From Flavobacterium sp. (GTDB lineage: Bacteria > Bacteroidota > Bacteroidia > Flavobacteriales > Flavobacteriaceae), in contig JAIFLT010000096.1 in the NCBI GenBank assembly GCA_020048955.1, forward strand, positions 1 to 40,767: a stretch of DNA of 40,767 bases. Direction: 5' to 3'. Of the stretch, positions 1 through 6,979 are shown piece by piece. Position 1 is the stretch's first letter. Each line of letters opens with the position of its first letter. The notes under the pieces are model-generated. The model did no database searches and was not told the origin of the DNA. It saw only the letters and a list, made by a program, of their open reading frames with translations. Position numbers and translations under genes: made by a program.

Positions 1-7
1 TAGAGTT

Positions 8-53
8 CAAACTTATACACATTAAAATTCAGTATTTTACGGGAAACCGTAAA
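8..53 (-). promoter_or_regulatory. Palindrome-plus-TAnnTTTG promoter, copy 1 (for a gene left of the window)
   Basis: Read on the minus strand, the inverted repeat TTTACGG-TTTC-CCGTAAA (36-53) is followed, exactly 21 bp after its CCGTAA arm, by TAAGTTTG (8-15), a match to the Bacteroidota -7 consensus TAnnTTTG. The same layout recurs at 926-971 and 1525-1570. The palindrome sits where an activator would bind, around or just upstream of the usual -33 element. The promoter points out of the window to the left, so its gene is not visible. Confidence 0.65.
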
Positions 54-80
54 GTGGAGAATTATTTATTAAATTCTTTT

Positions 81-800
81 TTAAGGAAATAAAAATAAGT
101 GCGTGTCAATAATGGTTTGCCTTCTCATTTGTACTAAATCGCCTGTCTTTTTTAAAAAAATGCAAAGGGATTTTTCGTTATAGATAAACTTCATATCATT
201 AGAATATTCCGTAACTAAATAACTATCTCCATTTAACCTGTAAAAAGGAATTTCTATTTTGCCTTTTACTTTTATTCCTTTATTGTCAATTGTTCCAGCG
301 GTTAATTTTTCTCTTAGTATTTTTTCATCTTTTTGTTCTGAAGCTACTTTAGTGTAAGCTACCATCATATTCATCCATTCTGTACTATCAATTAAATGCC
401 AATCGACTTTACTAAAATCAATACCTTGATCATTAATCCAGCCATAGCTGGTAAAGCAAAAAAGGATGTATTTTTTCCCGTCAAGAACGGGGTTTGCTTT
501 TGGTGTAAACTCCTGAAGTTTAAAAGAAATAACCGAAGTTGATGACATGTCTTTGGCTTTTTTGCCTACAAAATCAAGTGTCTCTAAATTAAAGGTTGTT
601 ATTTCTGGATGATTTGCTAAAATCCATTGTGTAGCTCTTAATTCTGCTCTCTCTTTCATATCCTCTGAGGACAATATTGCTCCTGCAATAATTCCAGCCG
701 CTGCAACTGCTGAAACAACACCAGCATTATTGTTTTGAGATTTGGCTTCCTCGGGTAACAATAATGTTAAAGCAACAATGACAAAAAGTAATTTTTTCAT
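81..800 (-). CDS. Exported protein of unknown function with a glycine-zipper-like segment
   Basis: I do not recognise this 239-residue protein. The start is placed at the ATG ending at 800, because the next residues form a signal peptide (KKLLFVIVALTLLLPEEAKS). An upstream in-frame ATG at 896 would add 32 residues encoded by a dispersed palindromic element (828-897), so it is probably not used. After the signal comes a small-residue-rich stretch (AGVVSAVAAAGIIAGAIL) like a glycine-zipper or short membrane-inserting segment. A soluble domain of about 170 residues rich in charged and aromatic residues follows. The gene lies downstream of one of the three palindrome promoters (926-971), so it is likely controlled by the response regulator at 1597-2265. 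An envelope location is inferred. Confidence 0.75.
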   Translation of the reverse strand: MKKLLFVIVALTLLLPEEAKSQNNNAGVVSAVAAAGIIAGAILSSEDMKERAELRATQWILANHPEITTFNLETLDFVGKKAKDMSSTSVISFKLQEFTPKANPVLDGKKYILFCFTSYGWINDQGIDFSKVDWHLIDSTEWMNMMVAYTKVASEQKDEKILREKLTAGTIDNKGIKVKGKIEIPFYRLNGDSYLVTEYSNDMKFIYNEKSLCIFLKKTGDLVQMRRQTIIDTHLFLFP

Positions 801-827
801 ATATGTAAAATTTGATTTGTTAGCGGT

Positions 828-897
828 CATATATGGTATCGCCTTTTTATTTATAGGTGTTTGCTTGCGCAAACTTGTTGCTAATGGCGATTTCATG
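828..897. repeat. Dispersed palindromic element, copy A (5' UTR of the exported protein gene)
   Basis: An imperfect palindrome begins ATATGGTATCGCC and ends GGCGATTTCATG, with an inner hairpin GTTTGC-TT-GCGCAAAC. Related copies lie at 10269-10334 and 10359-10475. Here the element separates the promoter (926-971) from the probable start codon at 800. It also supplies a false upstream ATG in frame. It has no coding capacity of its own. Confidence 0.7.
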
Positions 898-925
898 ATT
901 TTATAGTTTTAGTGTTTATAATCCC

Positions 926-971
926 CAAACCTACAACGCTTAAAATTCTGTTCTTTACGGGAAACCGTAAA
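926..971 (-). promoter_or_regulatory. Palindrome-plus-TAnnTTTG promoter, copy 2 (exported protein gene)
   Basis: On the minus strand, TTTACGG-TTTC-CCGTAAA (954-971) is followed, 21 bp beyond its CCGTAA arm, by TAGGTTTG (926-933). The spacing is identical to the other two copies. Transcription would start near 920 and run into the 81-800 gene after a leader of about 120 nt that contains a palindromic element. Confidence 0.7.
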
Positions 972-985
972 ACAATAAAATATTT

Positions 986-1195
986 CTAAAAAACATCAAA
1001 ATGATAGTTACACTGAATGAAATTGAAATAGAATTCTTCAATATCATCGGCTTTCATGAAGGCAACAAACTCGTCTAGTGGCACTTCAAAATAGTGGTGA
1101 ACTACTTTGAGTTTGAACTCAATTTCTAAAATTTGTTTTTCTTCATCATATCCTACTTTAAGAATATTGTTGACGTTTATTGGGTATTTGACCAT
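986..1195 (-). CDS. KTSC-domain small protein
   Basis: A short protein (69 residues from this start) that fits the KTSC domain pattern. It has an N-terminal segment ending in VGYD, a strand of the form ILEIEFK, then HHYFEVP, and a C-terminal FYFNFIQ segment where the family has a phenylalanine-asparagine followed by the conserved tail. KTSC domains are found alone or next to nucleases and phage proteins, and their molecular role is not settled. The ATG ending at 1195 matches the family start and lies 10 bp after the stop of the upstream gene. An alternative ATG ending at 1231 would overlap that gene by 26 bp and add 12 residues. It is probably cotranscribed with 1206-1496 from the promoter at 1525-1570. 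Confidence 0.7.
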   Translation of the reverse strand: MVKYPINVNNILKVGYDEEKQILEIEFKLKVVHHYFEVPLDEFVAFMKADDIEEFYFNFIQCNYHFDVF

Positions 1196-1205
1196 GCTGA
1201 TAGGT

Positions 1206-1496
1206 TTAGTTTTTTCTTTCTTTAAAACCATATACTAAGAATAACATCCCTGTTAAAATATCGATTGGCATCCAAAGTGATTTTTTGAAAAGGTAAATTG
1301 GAACAATTGGGTTGTAAAGAACCGATATTGCTATAAATGCAATTCCTAGTAGGTTAACGTCTCTTTGCACTTCTTTTATAAGAATTACTATGGCTCCAAT
1401 GGTTATTGAAATTCTCAAAAAGGTGTAGTATCCGATAGGTAAATCGAAACAGGCAATTAATGCGATAGCTGCACAAAACATGCATATTTTTCTCAT
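1206..1496 (-). CDS. Small integral membrane protein, DUF6804-like
   Basis: A 96-residue protein with about four hydrophobic helices. The first can be read as a signal anchor (MRKICMFCAAIALIACF). The motif YNPIVPIYLFKKSLWMPIDI near residues 61-80 resembles a family of small bacterial membrane proteins that I recall under the label DUF6804, but that name is from memory. No catalytic residues are apparent. The gene begins 29 nt downstream of the -7 box of palindrome promoter copy 3, and the KTSC gene follows it directly. The pair is a likely operon controlled by the adjacent two-component system. Confidence 0.7.
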   Translation of the reverse strand: MRKICMFCAAIALIACFDLPIGYYTFLRISITIGAIVILIKEVQRDVNLLGIAFIAISVLYNPIVPIYLFKKSLWMPIDILTGMLFLVYGFKERKN

Positions 1497-1524
1497 GTTT
1501 GAAATAATTTTTTAAATAATTTTC

Positions 1525-1570
1525 CAAACTTAAAACCAATAAAAGAGTATTCCTTACGGGAAACCGTAAA
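1525..1570 (-). promoter_or_regulatory. Palindrome-plus-TAnnTTTG promoter, copy 3 (small membrane protein and KTSC operon)
   Basis: On the minus strand, TTACGG-TTTC-CCGTAA (1554-1569) lies exactly 21 bp before TAAGTTTG (1525-1532). The site sits between the response regulator stop (1597) and the next start (1496). The regulated operon is therefore separate from the kinase-regulator operon rather than a continuation of it. Confidence 0.7.
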
Positions 1571-1596
1571 GTGATAAAAAAAGTAAAAAAAGTTTT

Positions 1597-2265
1597 TTAA
1601 GCTATCCCTAAATCTTTGGCAATAGCAATTAAATGCACTGTATTGTTGGCTTTGAAGTAGTCTTTGAGTTTGCCAATTCTTTTTTCTATAGTACTTTTGC
1701 TGCTGGGTGTAATGCCTAATTCTTTAAACTTGATGTCCATTTTTTCTTGCGGAACACCTAATGACAATTGTTTTATAAGTTCAATGTCAAAATTATCAAT
1801 TTCGTTGATGGTTTTATCCTGAAGTAAATGCTCCATCTCGGGAGAAATATACTTTTCATTGGTTTGAAAAACAGTATGGATTGCTGTTTTTAATTCATGA
1901 ATACTTCTGCGTCCTTTAGTTACAAATCCATCAATATTTTGATTTTCAAAAAGCGATTTTATATGAAAGGTTTTATCTTCTACCGAGTGCACTATTATTT
2001 TTAAATCGGGTTGCGCCTCTCTTACCCATTTAATTAAATCATCACCCCCCACTAATTGTACTTCTCTATAATCGGCTCTAAAAGACAAATCGCTTATCAA
2101 TAAATCAAATGGTTCGTGATCAAGAATTGCTTTTTTAATTTTTATTTGTGCATCATCACAATATTTGGCATGGTGAATTTCGGTAACACCAAGCTCACTG
2201 AGTACTTGCATTACCGCTAAATTAATGCTATCAAAATCTTCGGCTATTATTACTTTCTTAAACAT
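1597..2265 (-). CDS. LuxR/NarL-type response regulator
   Basis: The N-terminal receiver domain has the acidic pair E9-D10 and the phosphoacceptor D59 (LLISDLSF). A serine in IIVHSVED and a lysine in FVTKGRR fill the switch positions. The C-terminal third (about residues 155-222) has a GerE/LuxR-like helix-turn-helix pattern. The start is placed at the ATG ending at 2265, which begins the usual FKKVIIAEDF strand. An upstream ATG at 2328 would overlap the kinase gene. The regulator starts 10 bp after the kinase stop, so the two form an operon and a cognate pair. LuxR-type dimers bind short inverted repeats, which makes the three TTACGG-N4-CCGTAA sites just downstream its natural candidate operators. 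That assignment is inference. Confidence 0.9.
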   Translation of the reverse strand: MFKKVIIAEDFDSINLAVMQVLSELGVTEIHHAKYCDDAQIKIKKAILDHEPFDLLISDLSFRADYREVQLVGGDDLIKWVREAQPDLKIIVHSVEDKTFHIKSLFENQNIDGFVTKGRRSIHELKTAIHTVFQTNEKYISPEMEHLLQDKTINEIDNFDIELIKQLSLGVPQEKMDIKFKELGITPSSKSTIEKRIGKLKDYFKANNTVHLIAIAKDLGIA

Positions 2266-2275
2266 GACTTTGTAA

Positions 2276-3919
2276 TTATTTAGGTATTCTAACTTTGGCT
2301 TTGAATCCTTTATTTTTTTCTGTTTCAAAAGTAATAGTTCCGTTTATAGATAAAATACGGTTTTCCGCATTTTGCAAACCTTTTTTTAATTTTAACAATT
2401 CTGAACATCCAATTCCGTTGTCAGAATAGTTGATTTCGATACCTTTTTGATAGGTTTCAAATCCAATCACTACCAAGCTACAGCTACTGTGTTTTCTCAT
2501 ATTCACCATCAATTCTTGCAAAGTTCTGTAGATAACAATCTTGGATTCTTTTTGAAGTTTTTGCCAATCTGTTGAAGATGCATTATTTTTTATAATAACA
2601 TTAATATTGTTGCTGTTATAACTTGAAAGCATCGCTTTAAGAACCGCTTCAAAATTATCGCTAGTATCAATTGGGCTGTTTTCTTTAGAAATGTTTCTTG
2701 ATTGCGTATAAATTTTATCTAAGTTTTCAAGAAGAAATTCTTTATTGGAGGCATTGTTCAAATCTTGGGTATCGGCATAAGTCATGGCGTTAAAAACATC
2801 GTTTGCCAATTCATCATGAAGTTTTTTAGAAATTCTGGTTTCGGTATCGTAAGTTGCTTTTTGAAGCTTTCTTTTGTTATTGGTTCGAATTGCAAAAAAC
2901 ATTAATAATGACAAGGTAGATACAAAAACAAATAATGAAAAGTAGAGTTGTTTTTGACTTTTTTGCTTTTCACTTTCTTTTAAAGCAATGGTTGCATCGT
3001 ACTTTATTTTAGCAAACTGCGTTTTTGAGTTTTGTCTTATTTTATTGATGCTATCAGAAATATTCATTTGTTTCAAGGCAAGAGACTTTACCTTATTAGT
3101 ATTTGATGAGGCAATAAGAAACTTTATGGCTTCAATTCTGTCATCTGGACTGTTAATTGCTGTAGCAGCATTGTAGGCTTTTTTAGCAAAATCATTAGAT
3201 AATTTCAAATTCGATTTTAGATAATATTCCGCCATATGCATGTAAGAGGCAATAAGCTCAGAATTATCATTAATGCTATCACGGATATTTAAAGATTGAT
3301 TTAAATAATCAATTGCTTTAGGATTGTTCAATTTAAAATAAGCATATCCAAGATTATCGAGCACTTTGGCATAATTGGGTTGGTCTTGAATGAGAGATTC
3401 GTTATTTATTATTTGGTTAAATACTTTTTCAGCTTCTTTATATCTTTTGGAATCTAAAAACATATATCCAATATTGTTTTTGATGACACATTTCTCTATC
3501 TCTTTTTCTGTTTTCTTTAAACTTAAATTATAATATTTATAAGCACTTTCAAAGTCAAATTGTTCATGATAAGCAAGCCCAAGCAAATTATAAATACTAT
3601 TGTTATTTTTGTAATCTGGATGAATGCTTAAAGCTGCAGTTGCTGTTGTTTCACTACCAGAAAAATCACATCTGATTTGTTGAATTTGCGCCATCAGAAA
3701 TAAAACATAGACCTTTTTATCTTTTTCATTTTCATTGCATGATAAATTAGCTTGATTGTAATAGTAAAAGGCTTTATCAAACTCTTTATTTTCACTAAGC
3801 GAATCACCTTTGTCTCTGTATAATAAATACGTTACATTTTTTTCTTGTACGTTCTTTTTACAAGATTGAAGAAATAGAATAAAAATAAAAATCGGGAAAT
3901 AAAACTTTTTAAGTATCAT
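2276..3919 (-). CDS. TPR-containing lipoprotein sensor histidine kinase (HisKA_3 type)
   Basis: A 547-residue kinase. It opens with a lipoprotein signal (hydrophobic run, then LQSC with Cys20), followed by roughly 280 residues of tetratricopeptide repeats (for example near 103-220). A transmembrane helix follows at about 324-344, then a short coiled segment and a HisKA_3 dimerisation helix with the phospho-accepting His368 in KKLHDELAND. The catalytic domain shows an N-box-like segment (LQELMVNMRKHS) and a G1 box DNGIG. The layout implies TPRs in the periplasm tethered by lipid and helix, with the kinase in the cytoplasm. TPR-HisKA_3 kinases paired with LuxR regulators are common in Flavobacteriia, but their ligands are mostly unknown. 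Confidence 0.9.
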   Translation of the reverse strand: MILKKFYFPIFIFILFLQSCKKNVQEKNVTYLLYRDKGDSLSENKEFDKAFYYYNQANLSCNENEKDKKVYVLFLMAQIQQIRCDFSGSETTATAALSIHPDYKNNNSIYNLLGLAYHEQFDFESAYKYYNLSLKKTEKEIEKCVIKNNIGYMFLDSKRYKEAEKVFNQIINNESLIQDQPNYAKVLDNLGYAYFKLNNPKAIDYLNQSLNIRDSINDNSELIASYMHMAEYYLKSNLKLSNDFAKKAYNAATAINSPDDRIEAIKFLIASSNTNKVKSLALKQMNISDSINKIRQNSKTQFAKIKYDATIALKESEKQKSQKQLYFSLFVFVSTLSLLMFFAIRTNNKRKLQKATYDTETRISKKLHDELANDVFNAMTYADTQDLNNASNKEFLLENLDKIYTQSRNISKENSPIDTSDNFEAVLKAMLSSYNSNNINVIIKNNASSTDWQKLQKESKIVIYRTLQELMVNMRKHSSCSLVVIGFETYQKGIEINYSDNGIGCSELLKLKKGLQNAENRILSINGTITFETEKNKGFKAKVRIPK

Positions 3920-3945
3920 TCCCCGAAATTATTGATTTTAATTAG

Positions 3946-3965
3946 AATAGAAAAATATTTCTATT
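3946..3965. terminator. AT-rich hairpin between the DUF3109 gene and the kinase gene
   Basis: AATAGAAA-AATA-TTTCTATT is a perfect 8-bp inverted repeat with a 4-nt loop. It lies after the DUF3109 gene and before the kinase gene on the minus strand. It could be a weak terminator or an operator for the kinase operon. There is no clear T-run. Confidence 0.3.
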
Positions 3966-3971
3966 TAATTA

Positions 3972-4031
3972 TGGTGTTACAGGAGGCGGAGTGTTTCCGG
4001 TTTGTCCACCTGCGCTATCACTTGCTTTTTT
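3972..4031 (-). other. In-frame 20-codon tail after the DUF3109 stop codon
   Basis: Directly after the TAA of the 4032-4604 gene the same frame stays open for 20 codons, reading KKASDSAGGQTGNTPPPVTP, then stops. There is no start codon in it. The Gly/Pro/Thr-rich composition looks like a natural disordered C-terminus. It may be a former extension cut off by a nonsense change, or the end of a lost small gene. Confidence 0.35.
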
Positions 4032-4604
4032 TTATTTTCCGTTTTTTAAATCATCGGCTACTTTTTCAAGTTCTTGATACCAATCTTCTCCAAATTTTCT
4101 AATCAAAGCTTCTTTTACAAATTTATATATAGGCACTTGAAGTTCTTTGCCAAGTGAGCAGGCATCATCACAAATATCCCATCGATCATAGTTTACTGCT
4201 GCAAACTCAGTGAAATCCTTTACACGAATTGGATATAAATGACAAGAAACTGGTTTTTTCCAAGAAATAACTCCTTGATTATAGGCTTGTTCTATGCCGC
4301 ACAAGGCAGTTTTTCCATCAAAAATTACATAGGCACAATCTTTATTATCTATTAAAGGTGTTTCTAAATCTTGCTCGGTTCCTTTTACCCAAGTTCCTAG
4401 TTTTTCAATAGCTTCAATTCCTTCTTTGCGTAAAAAAGGTTTAACTTTAGGATAAATTTCTTCCATAATTTTGGTTTCTTCTTCGCTCAAAGGCGCACCA
4501 GCATCGCCATCTACACAACAAGCACCATGACAAGCAGAAAGATTGCAAACAAAATCTTTTTCTAAAATATCTTCTGAAACTATTGTTTTTCCTAACTGAA
4601 ACAT
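4032..4604 (-). CDS. DUF3109 family protein (cysteine-cluster, YkgJ-like)
   Basis: A 190-residue protein with the family signature CNLSACHGACCVDGDAGAPL at about residues 20-39, a dense cysteine cluster followed by an acidic region. Further cysteines and histidines occur in SCHLYP and WDICDDACSLG. The family (DUF3109) is widespread in Bacteroidota. The cysteines suggest metal binding, perhaps zinc or an iron-sulfur centre, but the function is not known. Length and start agree with the family. An in-frame coding-like tail follows its stop. An ATATTAGAT-type AT-rich repeat lies just upstream (about 4616-4650). Confidence 0.85.
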   Translation of the reverse strand: MFQLGKTIVSEDILEKDFVCNLSACHGACCVDGDAGAPLSEEETKIMEEIYPKVKPFLRKEGIEAIEKLGTWVKGTEQDLETPLIDNKDCAYVIFDGKTALCGIEQAYNQGVISWKKPVSCHLYPIRVKDFTEFAAVNYDRWDICDDACSLGKELQVPIYKFVKEALIRKFGEDWYQELEKVADDLKNGK

Positions 4605-4710
4605 TTTTTAATTTTAAGTATTAGATATTAGATGTTTTTTTATCTAAAATTTTGTCAAAGGTACAAATGATTTTATGCATATAATAAATATCCTAAAATT
4701 AACGTATCGT

Positions 4711-4744
4711 TTTGATTGTAACCCTTAAGAAAGCAGTAATTTTG
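4711..4744 (+). promoter_or_regulatory. Promoter of the marC-like gene
   Basis: TTTG at 4711-4714 and TAATTTTG at 4737-4744 match the Bacteroidota -33/-7 elements with a 22-bp gap. The start codon follows 23 bp later. Confidence 0.55.
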
Positions 4745-4767
4745 CACTTTGAAAAAAATGAGGAATT

Positions 4768-5346
4768 ATGTTTGGATTAGATTTTAAAGAAATTATTACC
4801 ATTGGAATGGTGCTTTTTGCCGTAATTGATATTGTAGGAACCATTCCGATTATTGTAGAATTACGTCAGAAATTTGGTCACATTGAATCAGAAAAAGCTT
4901 CGGTTGTTGCCGGAGTTATTATGATTATTTTCCTTTTTGTTGGAGAAGAATTATTAAAATTAATCGGAATTGATGTTCACTCTTTTGCCGTTGCTGGTTC
5001 GTTTGTATTGTTCTTTTTAGCATTAGAAATGATTCTTGGAATTCGAATATATAAAGAAGAAGCTAATTCCTCAGCATCAATTGTTCCTTTAGCATTTCCA
5101 TTAATTGCTGGTGCAGGAACAATGACAACATTGCTTTCTTTACGTTCGCAATTTGCAACGATAAATATCATAATTGCCATAGTTTTAAACATTATTTTGG
5201 TTTATGCCGTTTTAAAATCTTCCGCCAAAATTGAAAAATTATTGGGTAAAAACGGTCTTGGTGTTATTAGAAAAACCTTTGGCGTGGTGCTACTTGCCAT
5301 TGCTGTTAAATTATTTGCAGCTAATGTTAAAGGATTATTCATTTAA
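4768..5346 (+). CDS. marC: MarC family (UPF0056) integral membrane protein
   Basis: A 192-residue protein with six predicted transmembrane helices. It carries the MarC features: an early FAVIDIVGTIPI helix, then SFVLFFLALEMILGI, then PLAFPLIAGAGTMTTLL. The family was named from the E. coli mar locus but has no proven role in multiple antibiotic resistance, and its substrate is unknown. A good promoter (4711-4744) precedes it. A small membrane protein gene follows with its own promoter. Confidence 0.88.
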   Translation: MFGLDFKEIITIGMVLFAVIDIVGTIPIIVELRQKFGHIESEKASVVAGVIMIIFLFVGEELLKLIGIDVHSFAVAGSFVLFFLALEMILGIRIYKEEANSSASIVPLAFPLIAGAGTMTTLLSLRSQFATINIIIAIVLNIILVYAVLKSSAKIEKLLGKNGLGVIRKTFGVVLLAIAVKLFAANVKGLFI

Positions 5347-5358
5347 TCTGATTTTTAC

Positions 5359-5366
5359 TATTTTTG
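5359..5366 (+). promoter_or_regulatory. TAnnTTTG box before the small membrane protein gene
   Basis: TATTTTTG lies 16 bp upstream of the ATG at 5383 and matches the -7 consensus. This supports separate transcription of the small gene. Confidence 0.45.
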
Positions 5367-5382
5367 TATCAAATATTTATCA

Positions 5383-5583
5383 ATGAAAATTTTTACTACT
5401 CTATTGATTTTGGTTGCAGCAGGTTTAATCGCTTTCAACATTACTTTGCTTGATTTTCAAAACCCATTTAAAGGCGATAGTTTGATTGCTTTAGTTGGAA
5501 TTGTGGCGGCTTTTTGCGCTGTTTTAATTTTACTGATCTTCAAAATGTCTAAAAAAATTGAAGAAAAATTAAAAAATCAATAA
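5383..5583 (+). CDS. Small two-helix membrane protein
   Basis: A 66-residue protein with two hydrophobic helices (about residues 4-22 and 32-53) joined by a short DFQNPFKGDS loop. It ends in a basic, charged cytoplasmic-looking tail (KMSKKIEEKLKNQ). I do not recognise a family. It has its own -7 box, and a palindromic AT-rich repeat follows its stop. Confidence 0.7.
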   Translation: MKIFTTLLILVAAGLIAFNITLLDFQNPFKGDSLIALVGIVAAFCAVLILLIFKMSKKIEEKLKNQ

Positions 5584-5590
5584 CTAATAT

Positions 5591-5653
5591 AAATCCCAAT
5601 TTATAAATTCTAAATTCCAATTTTTTTAGTTGTGTTTGGAATTTGGAATTTAA
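5591..5653. repeat. AAATTCC/GGAATTT intergenic palindrome, copy 1
   Basis: The left part contains AAATTCTAAATTCCAATTT and the right part GGAATTTGGAATTTAAG, an imperfect inverted repeat. The same motif forms the hairpins at 14115-14156 and 14702-14765. Here it lies between the small membrane protein gene and the oxidoreductase gene. It may act as a terminator or an mRNA 3'-end stabiliser. Confidence 0.6.
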
Positions 5654-5674
5654 GTTTTTTTAATTTTAAAGATT

Positions 5675-6283
5675 ATGTTTGATGTTTTAATAATTGGCGG
5701 TGGCGTTTCTGGAGTTTCTTGTGCGCTAGTATTGGGTTCTGCTCATAAAAAAGCCTTTGCGCAAAACAAAAAAATCGGAATTATTGCGCATCAAAAAACA
5801 TCTTCTTTACAAGAAGCCCTTTTCAATAATGCCTACGGAATTCCTGCCGGGAAACTAGGTTCAGAACTATTAACCGAAAGTTTAGCTCAACTTCACAATT
5901 TGTATCCTCAGGTGGAACAAATTGAAGGCGAAAAAGTTTTAAAAATTGAAGGAGAATATCCAAATTTCAATGTGATTACAAATAAAAAATCGTATCAAAC
6001 GAAGAATATTGTTGTTGGAATTGGCTCAGCAAATACGTTTTCGATTGAAGGTTTGATGCACTACGTTGAACCACACAAAAAAGCCATTGCCGAAAAACAA
6101 CGCATCCAATTAAAAAACGATGACCACAAAGTTGCTGATGGAATTTTTGTAGCCGGAACTCTTGCCGGTCACAGAAGTCAATTAGCAATCGCTGCAGGAA
6201 GTGGCGCTGCCGTAGCAACCGATATTCTAACGTTGTGGAATGATGGTATTTCGAGTCAAGCGCACGATTCTATAAGGAAGTAG
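5675..6283 (+). CDS. FAD-dependent oxidoreductase, thioredoxin-reductase-like fold
   Basis: A 202-residue protein opening with a Rossmann dinucleotide-binding motif (VLIIGGGVSGVSCAL). Near the C-terminus it has the second FAD signature (DGIFVAGTLAGHRSQLAIAAGSGAAVATDI). It is shorter than thioredoxin reductase (about 310). The NADPH domain and the CxxC redox motif are both absent, so it is a single-FAD-domain protein. The role is unknown. It may oxidise or reduce a small partner. It ends 2 bp before the stop of the convergent TlpA-like gene. Confidence 0.75.
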   Translation: MFDVLIIGGGVSGVSCALVLGSAHKKAFAQNKKIGIIAHQKTSSLQEALFNNAYGIPAGKLGSELLTESLAQLHNLYPQVEQIEGEKVLKIEGEYPNFNVITNKKSYQTKNIVVGIGSANTFSIEGLMHYVEPHKKAIAEKQRIQLKNDDHKVADGIFVAGTLAGHRSQLAIAAGSGAAVATDILTLWNDGISSQAHDSIRK

Positions 6284-6285
6284 TT

Positions 6286-6975
6286 TTATTCGTTTAATAA
6301 AAGCTCTATTTGTTTAGTAAATTCTTTTAATAAAAGCTCACTCGAATTTTTGTCTCTTGCATAAATTCCAAAGGGAATTTGTCTTATAATATTGTTTTTA
6401 TCTAATAAAATAATTTTTGGATATCCGTTTATACCAAGAGAATCAATGTATTTTTTAGCATTAATTAATATTTCAAAATCAAATTTATGCAATTGATTAA
6501 ACAGCATTACTTTACTTCTATCTTGAAAAGTAATCGCAATTGTATTAATCTTATCTCCATATTTTTGCTTTAAATCATTTAAAATGGGAATTTCTTCAAT
6601 ACAAGGTGGACAATTTGTAAACCATAAATTAATTATTGTAGGTTTTCCAACTAAACTATCAGAACTAAAATAGCCACCTTTTTGCTTTTCTATTTCAAAT
6701 TTAGGAAGCGGTTTTAATAAGTTATCATAAATTTTGTCCAGCTCATATTCTCTTGGTAGAAAAGCTATTGTACCATATTTGATTAATGAATCTTTTACTT
6801 TTTCTATTTTATTAGGTATAAAATGGGCTTTAAATTTTTTTATCCCTTTCTCCTTATTTTTTAAAAATATTTTAAAACTCTTTTCATTATATATAGTGCC
6901 ATTGAAGGAAAAGTACTCTTGAGAAAAAGAATAATTTACAATGATAAAAATAAATAAAAGGTAATATTTTTTCAT
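6286..6975 (-). CDS. TlpA-like thioredoxin-fold protein, exported
   Basis: A 229-residue protein with an N-terminal signal (KKYYLLFIFIIVNYSFSQ) and a C-terminal thioredoxin fold with the redox motif WFTNCPPCIEEIP at about residue 117. The later GYPKIILLDKN supplies the cis-Pro strand. TlpA/ResA-type proteins transfer electrons to exported thiols. The N-terminal 90 residues do not match a family I know. It starts 4 bp after the stop of the S41 protease gene and is probably cotranscribed with it. Confidence 0.85.
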   Translation of the reverse strand: MKKYYLLFIFIIVNYSFSQEYFSFNGTIYNEKSFKIFLKNKEKGIKKFKAHFIPNKIEKVKDSLIKYGTIAFLPREYELDKIYDNLLKPLPKFEIEKQKGGYFSSDSLVGKPTIINLWFTNCPPCIEEIPILNDLKQKYGDKINTIAITFQDRSKVMLFNQLHKFDFEILINAKKYIDSLGINGYPKIILLDKNNIIRQIPFGIYARDKNSSELLLKEFTKQIELLLNE

Positions 6976-6979
6976 CTGT

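Noticed and set aside
801..896. 32-residue N-terminal extension of the exported protein
   Set aside because: It is encoded by a dispersed palindrome and would place the signal peptide internally.
4977..5192. Minus-strand frame within the MarC gene
   Set aside because: Antisense shadow of a clear membrane protein.
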